64,000 nucleotides of DNA from Thalassotalea nanhaiensis (GCF_031583575.1 NZ_CP134146.1:1240001-1304000); one strand, 5' to 3'. Shown: positions 46,132 to 55,420, counted from the stretch's first letter. The notes: generated by a model from the sequence alone, not told the origin. Program-made: numbers and translations.

Positions 46132-47325
46132 ATGTTAAATACAAAATTCTCTCCATGGCCATCTTTTACTCAAGAAGAAGCCGATAAAGTATCTGAAGTT
46201 TTATTATCAAATAAAGTTAATTACTGGACTGGGCAAGAAGGGCGTGAATTCGAAAAAGAATTTTCGACTTTTACTGATTGTGAATATGCCATTGCTTTAG
46301 GTAACGGCACACTTGCTCTTGATATAGCGCTTGTTGCGTTAGGTATCGGTGCCCGTAATGGTGGTAGTGACACAGATGAAGTTATTGTAACTTCTCGTAC
46401 TTTCTTAGCTTCAGCCTCTTCAATTGTTACTGCAGGCGCTCGTCCTGTATTTGCCGATGTTGATGCTAACTCTCAAAATATTACAGCAGATACTGTTAAT
46501 GATGTTTTGACTGAGAATACTAAAGCAATTATTGCTGTCCATTTAGTTGGCCTTCCATGTGAAATGGATGAATTAATGGCTATTGCTGATGTACATAACT
46601 TAAAGGTTATCGAAGATTGTGCACAGGCGCATGGTGCCAAATATAAAGGAAAATCCGTTGGCTCTATTGGTCATGTTGGTTGTTGGTCATTCTGTCAGGA
46701 TAAAATCATGACTACCGGGGGTGAAGGTGGCATGGTAACTACTAATGATGAGCTGCTATGGCGAATGATGTGGTCTTATAAAGATCATGGCAAGTCTTAT
46801 GCTAGAGTGTATGAAAAATCACACCCACAAGGCTTTCGTTGGTTACATGAATCATTTGGTACAAACTGGCGTTTAACTGAAATGCAATCGGCTGTTGGCC
46901 GTATTCAAATACGCCGTATGCCAGGGTGGTTTGCTTTACGTAGTAATTATGCAGATATGATCGCGTCAGCTTGTTCTGAGTTTTCATGTATACGAGTACC
47001 TACGGTACCCGAATACATGGAACATGCTAATTATAAGTATTATGTATTTGTTCGTCCTGAGTTGCTTGGTTCAGGTTGGGATAGAGATCGCATTGTTTCT
47101 GAAATAAATGCTTTAGGTGTGCCTTGTATGCAAGGTTCATGTTCTGAAGTGTACTTAGAAAAAGCATTTGATAACACTGGTTTTAGACCTGAGGTTAGAT
47201 TGCCTGTTGCACGTGAGCTAGGTGATACTAGCTTGATGTTTTTAGTACATCCAACTTTAACTGAAAGCGAGATGGAAAAGACGATATTAACTATTAAAGA
47301 AGTATTTTCAAAAGCACAATTCTAG
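46132..47325 (+). CDS. pglE: PglE-type UDP-4-keto-sugar aminotransferase (DegT family)
   Basis: 397 residues, PLP-dependent DegT/DnrJ/EryC1/StrS fold. Start FSPWPSFTQEEADKVSEVL; ALGNGTLALDIAL binds PLP phosphate; VIEDCAQAHGA holds the pyridine-binding Asp; the Schiff-base lysine is in SFCQDKIMTTGGEGGM. It transfers an amino group to the 4-keto product of PglF. Nucleotide context and order match the diNAcBac pathway. Confidence 0.92.
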   Translation: MLNTKFSPWPSFTQEEADKVSEVLLSNKVNYWTGQEGREFEKEFSTFTDCEYAIALGNGTLALDIALVALGIGARNGGSDTDEVIVTSRTFLASASSIVTAGARPVFADVDANSQNITADTVNDVLTENTKAIIAVHLVGLPCEMDELMAIADVHNLKVIEDCAQAHGAKYKGKSVGSIGHVGCWSFCQDKIMTTGGEGGMVTTNDELLWRMMWSYKDHGKSYARVYEKSHPQGFRWLHESFGTNWRLTEMQSAVGRIQIRRMPGWFALRSNYADMIASACSEFSCIRVPTVPEYMEHANYKYYVFVRPELLGSGWDRDRIVSEINALGVPCMQGSCSEVYLEKAFDNTGFRPEVRLPVARELGDTSLMFLVHPTLTESEMEKTILTIKEVFSKAQF

Positions 47326-47374
47326 TATTTATTTTGTGTTAAATACCTTTACTTATTAACTCTTCAAGTTTTTT

Positions 47375-47530
47375 ATGGACAGAATGTTTTCATTATCTAG
47401 ATAGGTAAAACGGTTAATTAGCATTGCTGTAGATGCTTTTTTTATAGTATCACTTTTTTGGTTTGCATTGTTTGTGCGCTTAGAAAGTGTCGAAGACTTT
47501 ACTATATCAGAACTAAAATTTTCTTATTGA
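47375..47530 (+). pseudogene. pglF: decayed N-terminal remnant of a second pglF
   Basis: Translating from the ATG at 47375 gives MDRMFSLSR, stop, then VKRLISIAVDAFFIVSLFWF and ALFVRLES, ending at TGA 47528-47530. This lines up with the intact PglF start (MDRIFYFSR, PIKRLISIVIDTLAIIYAFW, FAMFLRLD). It has an in-frame TAG and only about 50 codons. It is a relic of another pglF/wbpM-type gene, 260 bp upstream of the intact one. Confidence 0.8.
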
Positions 47531-47708
47531 GCTCCATCAATTCATTCCTACTTTATAATTTAATTAAACTATTGTGATTTGTATCAATATGAGTGTGTTT
47601 ATTTGACGGTTCCACAAAAAAGCTTAAATACCAGTAGGCTATTTCGATGGTGATAATTTTTTTTAACATAATGAAACGAATATATTGTTAGCATTAAAAT
47701 TCAACTTT

Positions 47709-47744
47709 GTTATCATTGAATATTAGTTTTCATTTAATGATAAC
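47709..47744. promoter_or_regulatory. inverted repeat upstream of pglF
   Basis: GTTATCATT (47709-47717) and AATGATAAC (47736-47744) are perfect 9-bp inverted arms with an 18-bp spacer, about 50 bp before the pglF start. Could be an operator or an mRNA leader hairpin. The rest of 47531-47790 is AT-rich with no gene. Confidence 0.35.
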
Positions 47745-47790
47745 GCTAGCTGCTAGAATAAGCTAAATACAGAAGTATAAGATATGTTCA

Positions 47791-49680
47791 ATGGATAGAA
47801 TTTTTTATTTTTCACGACCAATAAAACGCTTGATAAGCATTGTTATTGATACATTAGCCATTATTTATGCGTTTTGGTTTGCAATGTTTTTGCGCCTGGA
47901 TACCAGACTTGAGTTTTACGATACTGATTATTGGTATTTACTAGCTCTGGTTATCACCATGTCTATTATTACCAATATTGTGTTGGGTTTATATCGTGCG
48001 GTAATTCGTTTTTTAAATTCACGAGCTATTGCCGCCGTCTGTTTAAGTGTTTTTGTCTCATCGGCTGTTCTTGCCTTAGGTGCATTAATGTTTGATGCAC
48101 TTGTTCCTCGCTCTATTCCTATTATTTATGGTGCATTTCTACTTGTTTTTATAGGTGGTAGCCGTTTTGTTATTCGCAGTTGGGCAAGTCGTCGCAACAG
48201 TAGCCACATGACTAAAGTACTTATCTACGGTGCCGGCTCAGCTGGAATACAACTGATTAATGCGTTAAGAAATGGCAGAGAGTATGATCCTGTCGCATTA
48301 ATTGATGACGATAAAGGCCTGCAAAATTTATCTATTAATGGTTTACGAGTGAGGTCGGCTAAAGATATAGACAACGTTATTAAGAAGTATAATGTTACCC
48401 GTATTTTGCTTGCATTACCTTCGGCCAGTAAAACGGCTCGTTCTCGAATTTTAAATACCCTTGAAAAAACGAAATTGGAAGTGTTGGTAATACCGGGAAT
48501 GTCAGATTTGGTTTCTGGTAAAGCCAAAATTGATGATTTTGTCGAAGTATCAATCGATGATTTGTTAGGTCGCGATCCTGTGCCGCCAAATTATGATTTG
48601 ATGAATGCAGACATTCAGAATAAAGTGGTTATGGTTACCGGATCGGGTGGCTCTATTGGCTCAGAGCTTTGTCGCCAAATTGTAGAGCAAAATCCAACAG
48701 CTTTAATATTATTCGAACTTACTGAATTTGCCCTGTATTCAATTCATAGGGAGCTTGAAATTTACCTTAAAGATAATAGCTCAGCTATAAAGCTTTACCC
48801 GCTATTAGGCTCTGTTAGCAAACAAAAACAGTTAGAAAAAGTAATGGACTCTTTTAAAGTACAAACTATTTATCATGCCGCTGCTTATAAGCACGTACCA
48901 TTAGTTGAGCATAATGTTATTGAAGGGGTACGTAATAATATTTTAGGTACTTTACGTTGTGCGCAGGCGGCAATTAATACGAAGGTTGAAACCTTTGTGT
49001 TAATTTCTACCGATAAAGCAGTAAGACCTACCAATGTAATGGGAACAACGAAACGTATGGCAGAGCTTTGTTTGCAGGCTCTTGCCGATAAAGGCGAGCA
49101 CTCAACCCGTTTTTGCATGGTACGATTTGGCAATGTACTGGGCTCTTCTGGCTCAGTAGTACCGTTGTTTAAAAAACAAATATCCAAGGGCGGGCCAATT
49201 ACCTTAACTCATAAAGACATTACTCGTTACTTCATGACCATTCCAGAAGCCGCACAACTTGTAATTCAAGCTGGCGCTATGGGCATGGGCGGCGATGTGT
49301 TTGTTTTAGATATGGGAAGACCGGTAAGGATTTACGATTTAGCCAGCAAGCTTATACATTTATCTGGTCTGCATTTAAAACATGAAGGTAACCCTGATGG
49401 TGATATTGAAATAGTTGAAACGGGTTTACGCCCAGGTGAAAAACTGTACGAAGAGCTACTTATAGGTGAAGATGTAGGTGTTACGGGTAATGAACGTATT
49501 ATGACCGCATCAGAAGTGTTTTTACCGTGGGATGAATTATCTGTGATGATTGATGATTTACACTGTGCTTGTGCTGATTTTGACCAAGTTAAAATTCGGG
49601 ATATTTTATTGAAGGCTCCTACAGGGTTCACCCCTTCAGATGACATTTGTGATCTTGAGTACTTACAGCGCCAGAAGTAG
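47791..49680 (+). CDS. pglF: PglF/WbpM-type UDP-HexNAc 4,6-dehydratase
   Basis: 629 residues, full-length membrane form. Four N-terminal TM helices (about 12-120), a first Rossmann domain (VLIYGAGSAGIQLINAL), then the catalytic extended-SDR domain (VTGSGGSIGSELCRQI) with STDKAVRPTNVMGTTKRMAE holding the Asp/Lys and Met-x-x-x-Lys variant of this family. It makes the 4-keto-6-deoxy intermediate for bacillosamine, used by PglE and PglD. A terminator follows at 49707. Confidence 0.94.
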   Translation: MDRIFYFSRPIKRLISIVIDTLAIIYAFWFAMFLRLDTRLEFYDTDYWYLLALVITMSIITNIVLGLYRAVIRFLNSRAIAAVCLSVFVSSAVLALGALMFDALVPRSIPIIYGAFLLVFIGGSRFVIRSWASRRNSSHMTKVLIYGAGSAGIQLINALRNGREYDPVALIDDDKGLQNLSINGLRVRSAKDIDNVIKKYNVTRILLALPSASKTARSRILNTLEKTKLEVLVIPGMSDLVSGKAKIDDFVEVSIDDLLGRDPVPPNYDLMNADIQNKVVMVTGSGGSIGSELCRQIVEQNPTALILFELTEFALYSIHRELEIYLKDNSSAIKLYPLLGSVSKQKQLEKVMDSFKVQTIYHAAAYKHVPLVEHNVIEGVRNNILGTLRCAQAAINTKVETFVLISTDKAVRPTNVMGTTKRMAELCLQALADKGEHSTRFCMVRFGNVLGSSGSVVPLFKKQISKGGPITLTHKDITRYFMTIPEAAQLVIQAGAMGMGGDVFVLDMGRPVRIYDLASKLIHLSGLHLKHEGNPDGDIEIVETGLRPGEKLYEELLIGEDVGVTGNERIMTASEVFLPWDELSVMIDDLHCACADFDQVKIRDILLKAPTGFTPSDDICDLEYLQRQK

Positions 49681-49706
49681 GTCGATAATATTAGAAAGAT
49701 TTAAAT

Positions 49707-49732
49707 AATCTGGCCAATGGGCCAGATTTTAT
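49707..49732 (+). terminator. rho-independent terminator after pglF
   Basis: AATCTGGCC (49707-49715) and GGCCAGATT (49720-49728) form a 9-bp stem with an AATG loop, followed by TT-ATTTT. It ends the rightward capsule operon; the leftward barrel gene ends 44 bp further on. Confidence 0.85.
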
Positions 49733-49775
49733 TTTAGGTCGAATAATTTCTCATTCAAACTCAAGCAGATTTTAA

Positions 49776-50315
49776 TTAAAATCTATAGCTTACACCTGCA
49801 CTTACTGCGCCGTATTTACTGTGCTTTTCATCTACATAGTCTACCGCTTCTAGGTTTATTGCTAGGCTGTCTGAAATGTTATACGCAACACCAGCACCTA
49901 AGCTTGCAGCTGTTAAAGTATCACTACTTTCAGAATCACCGTAAGTACTGGTTACTTCTACAGATGACACCCCAATTAAGCCATAAAACGAAAACTTTTT
50001 AGTGATCGGCATTGTACCTACCGCATAAATACCAGCAAGGCTATCTACATTTTTTGATACGCCATTTACCTCGTCTTCATCCATGCTTGCTCCTACTCGC
50101 GCCTCTATTGCCATGTTAGTGGTAAAGCTGTAGCCAAACCGGGCGATAGCAGTGGAGAAATTTAGCTCATCAAAACTGTCGCTGGAATGAATGCTTTGGC
50201 TGAGTAATGCTCCAGCATAAAAGTGAGTTTCTGTTTGTTCATTTAATTTTTCAGTATTTGCTAAAGTGGAGAACGACGCTGTACATATTGATACTGCTAG
50301 AACAATGTTTTTCAT
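49776..50315 (-). CDS. outer-membrane beta-barrel protein (small porin-like, copy A)
   Basis: 179 residues. Signal peptide MKNIVLAVSICTASFSTLA, then eight or so amphipathic strands ending in the outer-membrane sorting signal GAVSAGVSYRF (C-terminal Phe). Pattern of OMP_b-brl/OmpA-type small barrels. It is the paralog of the product at 54571-55209 (both have SIHSSDSFDEL- or GIHVEDSFSEF-like strands and D-SL-GIYAV). The two bracket the YjbH-like and lipoprotein genes. Role unknown. Confidence 0.85.
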   Translation of the reverse strand: MKNIVLAVSICTASFSTLANTEKLNEQTETHFYAGALLSQSIHSSDSFDELNFSTAIARFGYSFTTNMAIEARVGASMDEDEVNGVSKNVDSLAGIYAVGTMPITKKFSFYGLIGVSSVEVTSTYGDSESSDTLTAASLGAGVAYNISDSLAINLEAVDYVDEKHSKYGAVSAGVSYRF

Positions 50316-50429
50316 TGGTTTTTTTCTATATTTTGATTATTGATGGCCGGAGTATAACGATAAAGGCTGTTATGTTTTGTTAACTTAATGCAGGCATGTG
50401 TTATTGCCGCATTGAAATATAGGGTAACG

Positions 50430-50620
50430 GATACGTAGCTTTGCTACTTCGAATACGCTGGCGCTTCGAATACGGTACTTCGTACCTTCGAATATGATAA
50501 TGCTTCGAGGGAGTAAAGAAGCAGATCCTGAAACAAGTTCAGGAAGTGGTAGGGGAGAAACAACTTCTTCGTGGTTCGTAGTGAAACGTATTCGTGATTC
50601 GTATTGAAACGTATTCGTGA
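50430..50620. repeat. mixed family I and II hairpin array
   Basis: GTAGC-TTT-GCTAC (50435-50447), GGTAC-TTC-GTACC (50474-50486) and the family II hairpin CCTGAA-ACAAG-TTCAGG (50527-50543), followed by GAAACGTATTCGTGATTCG repeats to about 50620. It fills most of the 386-bp gap between the divergent barrel and YjbH-like genes; nothing else is seen. Confidence 0.85.
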
Positions 50621-50701
50621 TTTGGAACTAGTGATTAATTTGTTAATTACTTGTAACTTAAGATGCTTTATAATTGGCAAAAATAATAAAATCAAAGATA
50701 T

Positions 50702-52999
50702 ATGGACATGCGCAATTTACTCTTTCCTTCTGTGGTTGTTTTGCTTACTTGTGGCTCAAGTCTCGTTGTTAATGCAACAAGTAGTGAAAACACTCAAGTA
50801 AAAAACAGCTCATCAATGCAAGCCTATTCTGGTGTATTTAATACCCCGAATGCAGAAGTTGTTGATTGGGGAAACTTTGCGTTTAGCTATAGTGATAATT
50901 ACTCTGACAGAGCCTCACAATTTATCGACAAACCCGGTTTCGTCGTTGCGAACGATATGAAGTTTGCAGTGGGTTTATTACCAAACTTGGAAGTTGTTGG
51001 TCGGTTGGCTACTCGAAACTGGGACTGCAACAGTTTTGAAGAATCAGGTTGTGGTTTTCGTGATTTATCGGGTTCATTTAAGTGGCAAGTGCCATTTATT
51101 CCTAAAGATTGGTTTTCAGTTGCTCTAGGTGGGCAAGACGTTGCCGGTGCCGCTTCTTTCTCTGAAGCCTACTATTTAACTGCCTCTAAAGAGTTCAACT
51201 TTAAGTCATTTGGCGCGTTACGAACTAGCGCAGGCGTATCAACTTCAGACAATACTATTGGCTATATGGATGGAGTGATTGGCTCTGTTGAATATCAGCC
51301 TGTTGAATATTTGCAAGTGGCAGCAGAATACGATGCTAATGCAGTAAATGTTGGGGTTAAATTGTTTGCTCCCGAACGGTGGCTACCAAATGGTTGGGAT
51401 ATTCATGTTGGGGCACAGTTGTATTCAAGTGACGATGCGCGTAATGAACGAGACCAATGGTTTAGTTTTGGTATAAGTGTTCCGCTTGGCAATAGTAATA
51501 CAAGAGCGAATAGCAAAACAGGTACTAATGCGCCTAATGGCTCGAATACGCTTCGCTCCGAATCCGCTTCGCTTAGAGGCAAAACAAAAGCAGATCCTGA
51601 AACAAGTTCAGGAAGTGTTGGGAAAGAAACTCGTTCGCTGAAAAACACTTCGGATACGCTCCGCTCCGAGTCCGCTACACTTCGAGATAGGTCAAAAGTT
51701 GATTCGAAAACGTTGGAAGATTTTGCCGCTTACCTTGTTGATTATGGTTTTGAATCTGTGTCGGTAGGTGTTATGGAAAGAGGTACGAATACGCCTAACG
51801 GCTCGAATACGCTTCGCTCCGAATCCGCTGCGCTTCGAGGAAAGGTAGAAGCAGATCCTGAAACAAGTTCAGTAAATGGTGGGGAAGGAACGGCTGCGCT
51901 TCGAGGGAATGACGGTAATATTGTAGTCGTTCGATTTGAGAATAATTTATTTAATCGCGATGAGCGTGAGGCGGTTAATGTTGTTACTGATTTGGTTCGC
52001 TCACGATTAGGTGTTGATGCTGTTATTGAATTGACTAATTATGGCTTAGTTGTTTCTAGCCACGCTGTTCTTCAAAATGGTGGCGAATACGCTTCGCTGC
52101 AAGCTGACTCTGATTGGTTTGCTGAAGACTCTATTGATTGGCTAGTAGATGATTCTGCTTCTGCACACTTTGTACCTCGTTTGATTTTATCGCCAAAATT
52201 GGTCTCGTTTATTGGTACTGAATATGGGGCTTATGATTATCAATTAGTGCTTAGTTCAAATGTTCAAATGAGCTTATGGCCTGGAGCTGTTATTGATATC
52301 CGACATTTATCTAATACGTTAGCAAACTCTGATGATTTTGATGATGGTGAGTACTTTAAACAGTATTATGGAATTAAAGAAGGCATAGACCGCAGAATGT
52401 TTCATCAATCGTTTAAATTACCGTTTCAAATAACCAGTAAATTTAGTTACGGTCGAATGGATGGCGAGTTCGATGGTGGATTAAATGAAACCCGCTGGGC
52501 GAATGAAGCTAATACGCATAGGGTAAATGTATTATATGGTGAATTTGAATCTGAAATTAGTGCTTGGGGTGGTAAGAAAACTCTTGAATATACGCCTAAA
52601 TTAATTAAATACAGATATCGCTATAAGCCGCTCAATTGGGATGTAGAATTAACGGCAGGTGAATACATGCAAGGTGACAAAGGTTTTACTTTACGCTCGC
52701 TGCACTGGTTTGGCGATGTACAGGTAGGTGTTAGGTATCGTAAAACCAAGTTTGACGACATTGATGGTGGTGAAGAAGAAGATTTTGTCGCCTTTGGCTT
52801 TTCAATTCCTCTTACCTTTGGTAAGTCGATGAAATCAAGTTACGGTGTACAAGTACGCGGCACAGAGCAATGGGATTACTACGTTGAAACTAATTTGGAA
52901 TCCGAAGGCAATGCAAATTTGATCAAAACAGGGTTTGGCCAAGAGCCAAGGCTTTATCATAATTTAAACCAGGCTTATTTTAACCGCGATAGAAATTAG
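50702..52999 (+). CDS. YjbH-like outer-membrane exopolysaccharide protein with repeat-derived insert
   Basis: 765 residues with a signal peptide (LFPSVVVLLTCGSSLVVNA). The N-terminal part (SGVFNTPNAEVVDWGNFAFSY, then GLLPNLEVVGRLATRN) and the C-terminal beta-rich part match the YjbH/WbfB group that accompanies capsule and exopolysaccharide export. Residues about 275-405 are different: a low-complexity block built three times from NTLRSESA-LRG and ADPETSS, encoded by hairpin repeats. Without it the length would fit YjbH (near 700). The insert is in frame and probably lies in a loop. An ATG at 50708 is an alternative start. Confidence 0.8.
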   Translation: MDMRNLLFPSVVVLLTCGSSLVVNATSSENTQVKNSSSMQAYSGVFNTPNAEVVDWGNFAFSYSDNYSDRASQFIDKPGFVVANDMKFAVGLLPNLEVVGRLATRNWDCNSFEESGCGFRDLSGSFKWQVPFIPKDWFSVALGGQDVAGAASFSEAYYLTASKEFNFKSFGALRTSAGVSTSDNTIGYMDGVIGSVEYQPVEYLQVAAEYDANAVNVGVKLFAPERWLPNGWDIHVGAQLYSSDDARNERDQWFSFGISVPLGNSNTRANSKTGTNAPNGSNTLRSESASLRGKTKADPETSSGSVGKETRSLKNTSDTLRSESATLRDRSKVDSKTLEDFAAYLVDYGFESVSVGVMERGTNTPNGSNTLRSESAALRGKVEADPETSSVNGGEGTAALRGNDGNIVVVRFENNLFNRDEREAVNVVTDLVRSRLGVDAVIELTNYGLVVSSHAVLQNGGEYASLQADSDWFAEDSIDWLVDDSASAHFVPRLILSPKLVSFIGTEYGAYDYQLVLSSNVQMSLWPGAVIDIRHLSNTLANSDDFDDGEYFKQYYGIKEGIDRRMFHQSFKLPFQITSKFSYGRMDGEFDGGLNETRWANEANTHRVNVLYGEFESEISAWGGKKTLEYTPKLIKYRYRYKPLNWDVELTAGEYMQGDKGFTLRSLHWFGDVQVGVRYRKTKFDDIDGGEEEDFVAFGFSIPLTFGKSMKSSYGVQVRGTEQWDYYVETNLESEGNANLIKTGFGQEPRLYHNLNQAYFNRDRN
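51527..51915. repeat. three in-frame repeat cassettes inside the YjbH-like gene
   Basis: AATACGCTTCGCTCCGAATC occurs at about 51545 and 51796, with a variant near 51650. Family II hairpins follow at 51596-51612 (perfect) and 51857-51873 (one arm degenerate). The encoded peptides are [22 protein letters not shown] and close variants. All copies keep the frame and avoid stops. Confidence 0.85.
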
Positions 53000-53095
53000 A
53001 TGCGGATACGCTTCGCTTCGAATACGTCACTACGTGACTCCGAATACGCTAGCGCTTCTATAATTACTTCGATATTCGAAGTGCAACGTTTTCGT
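52999..53095. repeat. family I hairpin array after the YjbH-like gene
   Basis: GTCAC-TAC-GTGAC (53026-53038) within GGATACGCTTCGCTTCGAAT and CGAATACGCTAGCGCTTC modules. The remainder of the gap to 53283 has GTTGTTGTTGTTGTT and no gene; it probably holds the lipoprotein promoter. Confidence 0.8.
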
Positions 53096-53283
53096 GATTA
53101 GTGATTTGTAATATTACATGTCTCAAACACATAAAAAACAATGGCTCAGGGGTTGTTGTTGTTGTTATTGTTTTATATGATGTTAAATAGTTGTAACGGT
53201 TGTGTTGCATTACTATATCTAAGGCTAAACACTTGTCATCCAAGTGTTAAATGGATTTACTCACTTAAAAAAGAAATATAAAA

Positions 53284-54318
53284 ATGTTTAATAAAAACGT
53301 AAAAAAACTTTCTACTTTGTTGCTTTTAGCTCTCAGTTTTACACTAACTGGGTGTGATTTATTTGACAACGATGACGACGATAAACCAGAAACTATAATT
53401 AATATTGATGGTAACGCATTAAAAGGTATTTTAATCGGTGCTGATGTAAACTTATATCACCACACCGATATATCAATACCACTTTTAACAACTACAACTG
53501 ATAGTAATGGTGATTATACTCTTACTGGCTCTTTAGATGTTAATGGTGTTTATTTAGTTACTGTAACGGCTAATGGCAGCACAACCATGATTTGTGATGT
53601 TGAAAATTGTGGTACTGCTGAAAGCCTTATTGGGTTTGGTGAAACTGTTCCAAGCAGTGCTTTAGTTGGTGTTGAATTAAGTAACGTTACATACATTGAT
53701 ACTACAGCTGATCTAGTATCTGTTACTGTTCCTGTAAACGCAGTTACAACAATTGCTACCGAATTATATGTTTCAAACTTAGAAGCAACCAACCCTGATT
53801 TAGCTGCAATTACAGCAAGTGATTTTACTGCGAGTCAAACCGCGGTTACTAAAACTGTAGCAGCAATGTTTGGCGTTGATGTATCTGCCGATACCAACGT
53901 ATTTACGCTTGAATTACCTAACTTAAATGATTCAACTGAAACTGCAGCAGCAGGTGCAAGTGAATCTGGTTTTGCTATTATTAACGCAGCCTTTAGTACT
54001 GCAGCAGGCACCAGCATTGCGACCTCAATTGAAACTATTATTGATACTTCAGTAGCTTTAGCTGAAACTTCATCAGAAGATTCTAATTATGAAGACGTGG
54101 CTAATGCTTGGATTGCAGTTCAAGATGTATTACTAGATGAAGCCGTTGCTGTATCTAATAACCCTGAAATTACTCTTTCTGAAGAAGCGGCCGAAGCTGT
54201 AGCTGAAATTGTAAATGCTGCTAACGAGGGTGTTAATCTTGAAGAAATTGAGACTACCAACAATAATGCTAAAGATATTGTCGGTGATCCAACAGGTGCT
54301 ACAGGTGCTGGCGCTTAA
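53284..54318 (+). CDS. large surface lipoprotein with carboxypeptidase-regulatory-like domain
   Basis: 344 residues. Lipoprotein signal with lipobox LTGC (Cys about 24), followed by an acidic DLFDNDDDD stretch. Residues about 45-100 (GNALKGILIGADVNLYHH, TDSNGDYTLTGSLD) look like a carboxypeptidase-regulatory/CNA-B-like beta-sandwich. The rest is Ala/Thr/Ser/Glu-rich and helical, ending GATGAGA. No enzyme motif. It lies between the YjbH-like gene and the second barrel and has its own terminator. Confidence 0.75.
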   Translation: MFNKNVKKLSTLLLLALSFTLTGCDLFDNDDDDKPETIINIDGNALKGILIGADVNLYHHTDISIPLLTTTTDSNGDYTLTGSLDVNGVYLVTVTANGSTTMICDVENCGTAESLIGFGETVPSSALVGVELSNVTYIDTTADLVSVTVPVNAVTTIATELYVSNLEATNPDLAAITASDFTASQTAVTKTVAAMFGVDVSADTNVFTLELPNLNDSTETAAAGASESGFAIINAAFSTAAGTSIATSIETIIDTSVALAETSSEDSNYEDVANAWIAVQDVLLDEAVAVSNNPEITLSEEAAEAVAEIVNAANEGVNLEEIETTNNNAKDIVGDPTGATGAGA

Positions 54319-54329
54319 TAGCTTTAGTT

Positions 54330-54560
54330 ACGAATGCATCACTAAGTGATTTCGAATACGCTGACGCTTCGATAGTAAAACGTATATGACATCTTAAAAA
54401 CCAGTGCAATTAGCACTGGTTTTTGTTTATATTACATTTAAGTTTCGAATACGTTTCACTACGGATGCGTCACTACGTGACTGCGAATACGCTGCGCTTC
54501 TATAGTTGCTTCGTGATTCGGAATGAAATGTATTCGATGGCGCAGAGCGCCGTATTTGAA
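54330..54560. repeat. family I hairpins flanking a terminator
   Basis: ATCAC-TAA-GTGAT (54338-54350) and GTCAC-TAC-GTGAC (54469-54481), among CGAATACG linkers. The two stems differ by a paired change (A-T against G-C at the base). The terminator at 54396 stands between them. Confidence 0.8.
54396..54424 (+). terminator. strong rho-independent terminator after the lipoprotein gene
   Basis: AAAAACCAGTGC (54396-54407) pairs fully with GCACTGGTTTTT (54413-54424) around the loop AATTA. A-rich on one side and T-rich on the other, so it could work in both directions. Confidence 0.9.
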
Positions 54561-54570
54561 TCTAGTTAGT

Positions 54571-55209
54571 TTAAAAACTGATCCTAAACCCTCCTGATAT
54601 TTGCCCGTAATCTACATCATCACCATCAACATATAACATTGCCTCAACTATCCATCTTGCTCGGTTAATTACTTTGTATTCAATACCAGCACCAAGGCTT
54701 GGTCCGGTTTCGCTAAAATCTTTTTTAATACTGTGTTGGCTTTGGTTAATGTTTGGGGCAGTAATACTTGTAACTCCGCCAAGGCTATTACCCGCTTCGC
54801 TGGTGTCATTTACATTTATGCGTTGGCTTTGTTTAATCTCTAGGTCCGTAATACCTACAACTCCAAACAAATTAACCTTTTTGTGTATTGAATAGGTGTA
54901 TACAGCATATATCCCCATTAAACTGTCCAACTCTCTCTTTAATGAACCTATTTCATCTTCAGATAAGCCGTTACCATATCTTAGCTCAAACCCTATATTG
55001 CTTGTGTAGTTGTAACCTAACCTGGTTGTTAGAGTGGTTAAGGCAAACTCACTAAAAGAGTCTTCAACATGTATACCGTGGCCAATTGACACGCCTAGGT
55101 AATACTGTTGGTTCGGTTGGTAATTATTGTATTGAATTGTTTGAGCGTAAACTGAAAATGATAATAAAAACACTAATGTACAAGTAGTTAGTTTAACGAG
55201 AAAATTCAC
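54571..55209 (-). CDS. outer-membrane beta-barrel protein (copy B) with duplicated loop
   Basis: 212 residues. Signal peptide ending VYA, then a small barrel like the product at 49776, ending ISGGFRISF. It is 33 residues longer because of an 87-bp in-frame tandem duplication (54692-54778 and 54779-54865) that repeats a segment with NQSQ and D-SE-G-SLG-G, probably a surface loop between strands. The two units have diverged by roughly a third. Role unknown. Confidence 0.85.
   Translation of the reverse strand: MNFLVKLTTCTLVFLLSFSVYAQTIQYNNYQPNQQYYLGVSIGHGIHVEDSFSEFALTTLTTRLGYNYTSNIGFELRYGNGLSEDEIGSLKRELDSLMGIYAVYTYSIHKKVNLFGVVGITDLEIKQSQRINVNDTSEAGNSLGGVTSITAPNINQSQHSIKKDFSETGPSLGAGIEYKVINRARWIVEAMLYVDGDDVDYGQISGGFRISF
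54692..54865. repeat. 87-bp tandem duplication within barrel copy B
   Basis: Two adjacent 87-bp units begin CCAAGGCT and end TAATAC(T/C)T(G/A)(T/C)AACTCC. The length is 29 codons, so the frame is kept. Differences between units show it is not recent. Confidence 0.75.
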
Positions 55210-55299
55210 AATGAAACCCCTTGTTTTTATTGTTAATAAATTTAAATAGAGTTGATTGAATTAATCATAGACTATTTTATTGGATAAGGTACTTGGTTG

Positions 55300-55420
55300 A
55301 TACGAATACGTAGCTACGCTACTTCGGATACGCTACTTCGGATACGCTAACGCTACGTATTCGCTGTGTTTCGAAGAGCGGGAAAAGAAAGGTAGCTCCT
55401 GAAACAAGTTCAGGAAGTGG
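55300..55420. repeat. mixed hairpin array upstream of manC
   Basis: GTAGC-TAC-GCTAC (55310-55322), several CGGATACGCTA modules, and the family II hairpin CCTGAA-ACAAG-TTCAGG (55398-55414). It fills the centre of the 336-bp gap between the divergent barrel gene and manC; the remaining sequence shows no gene. Confidence 0.85.
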
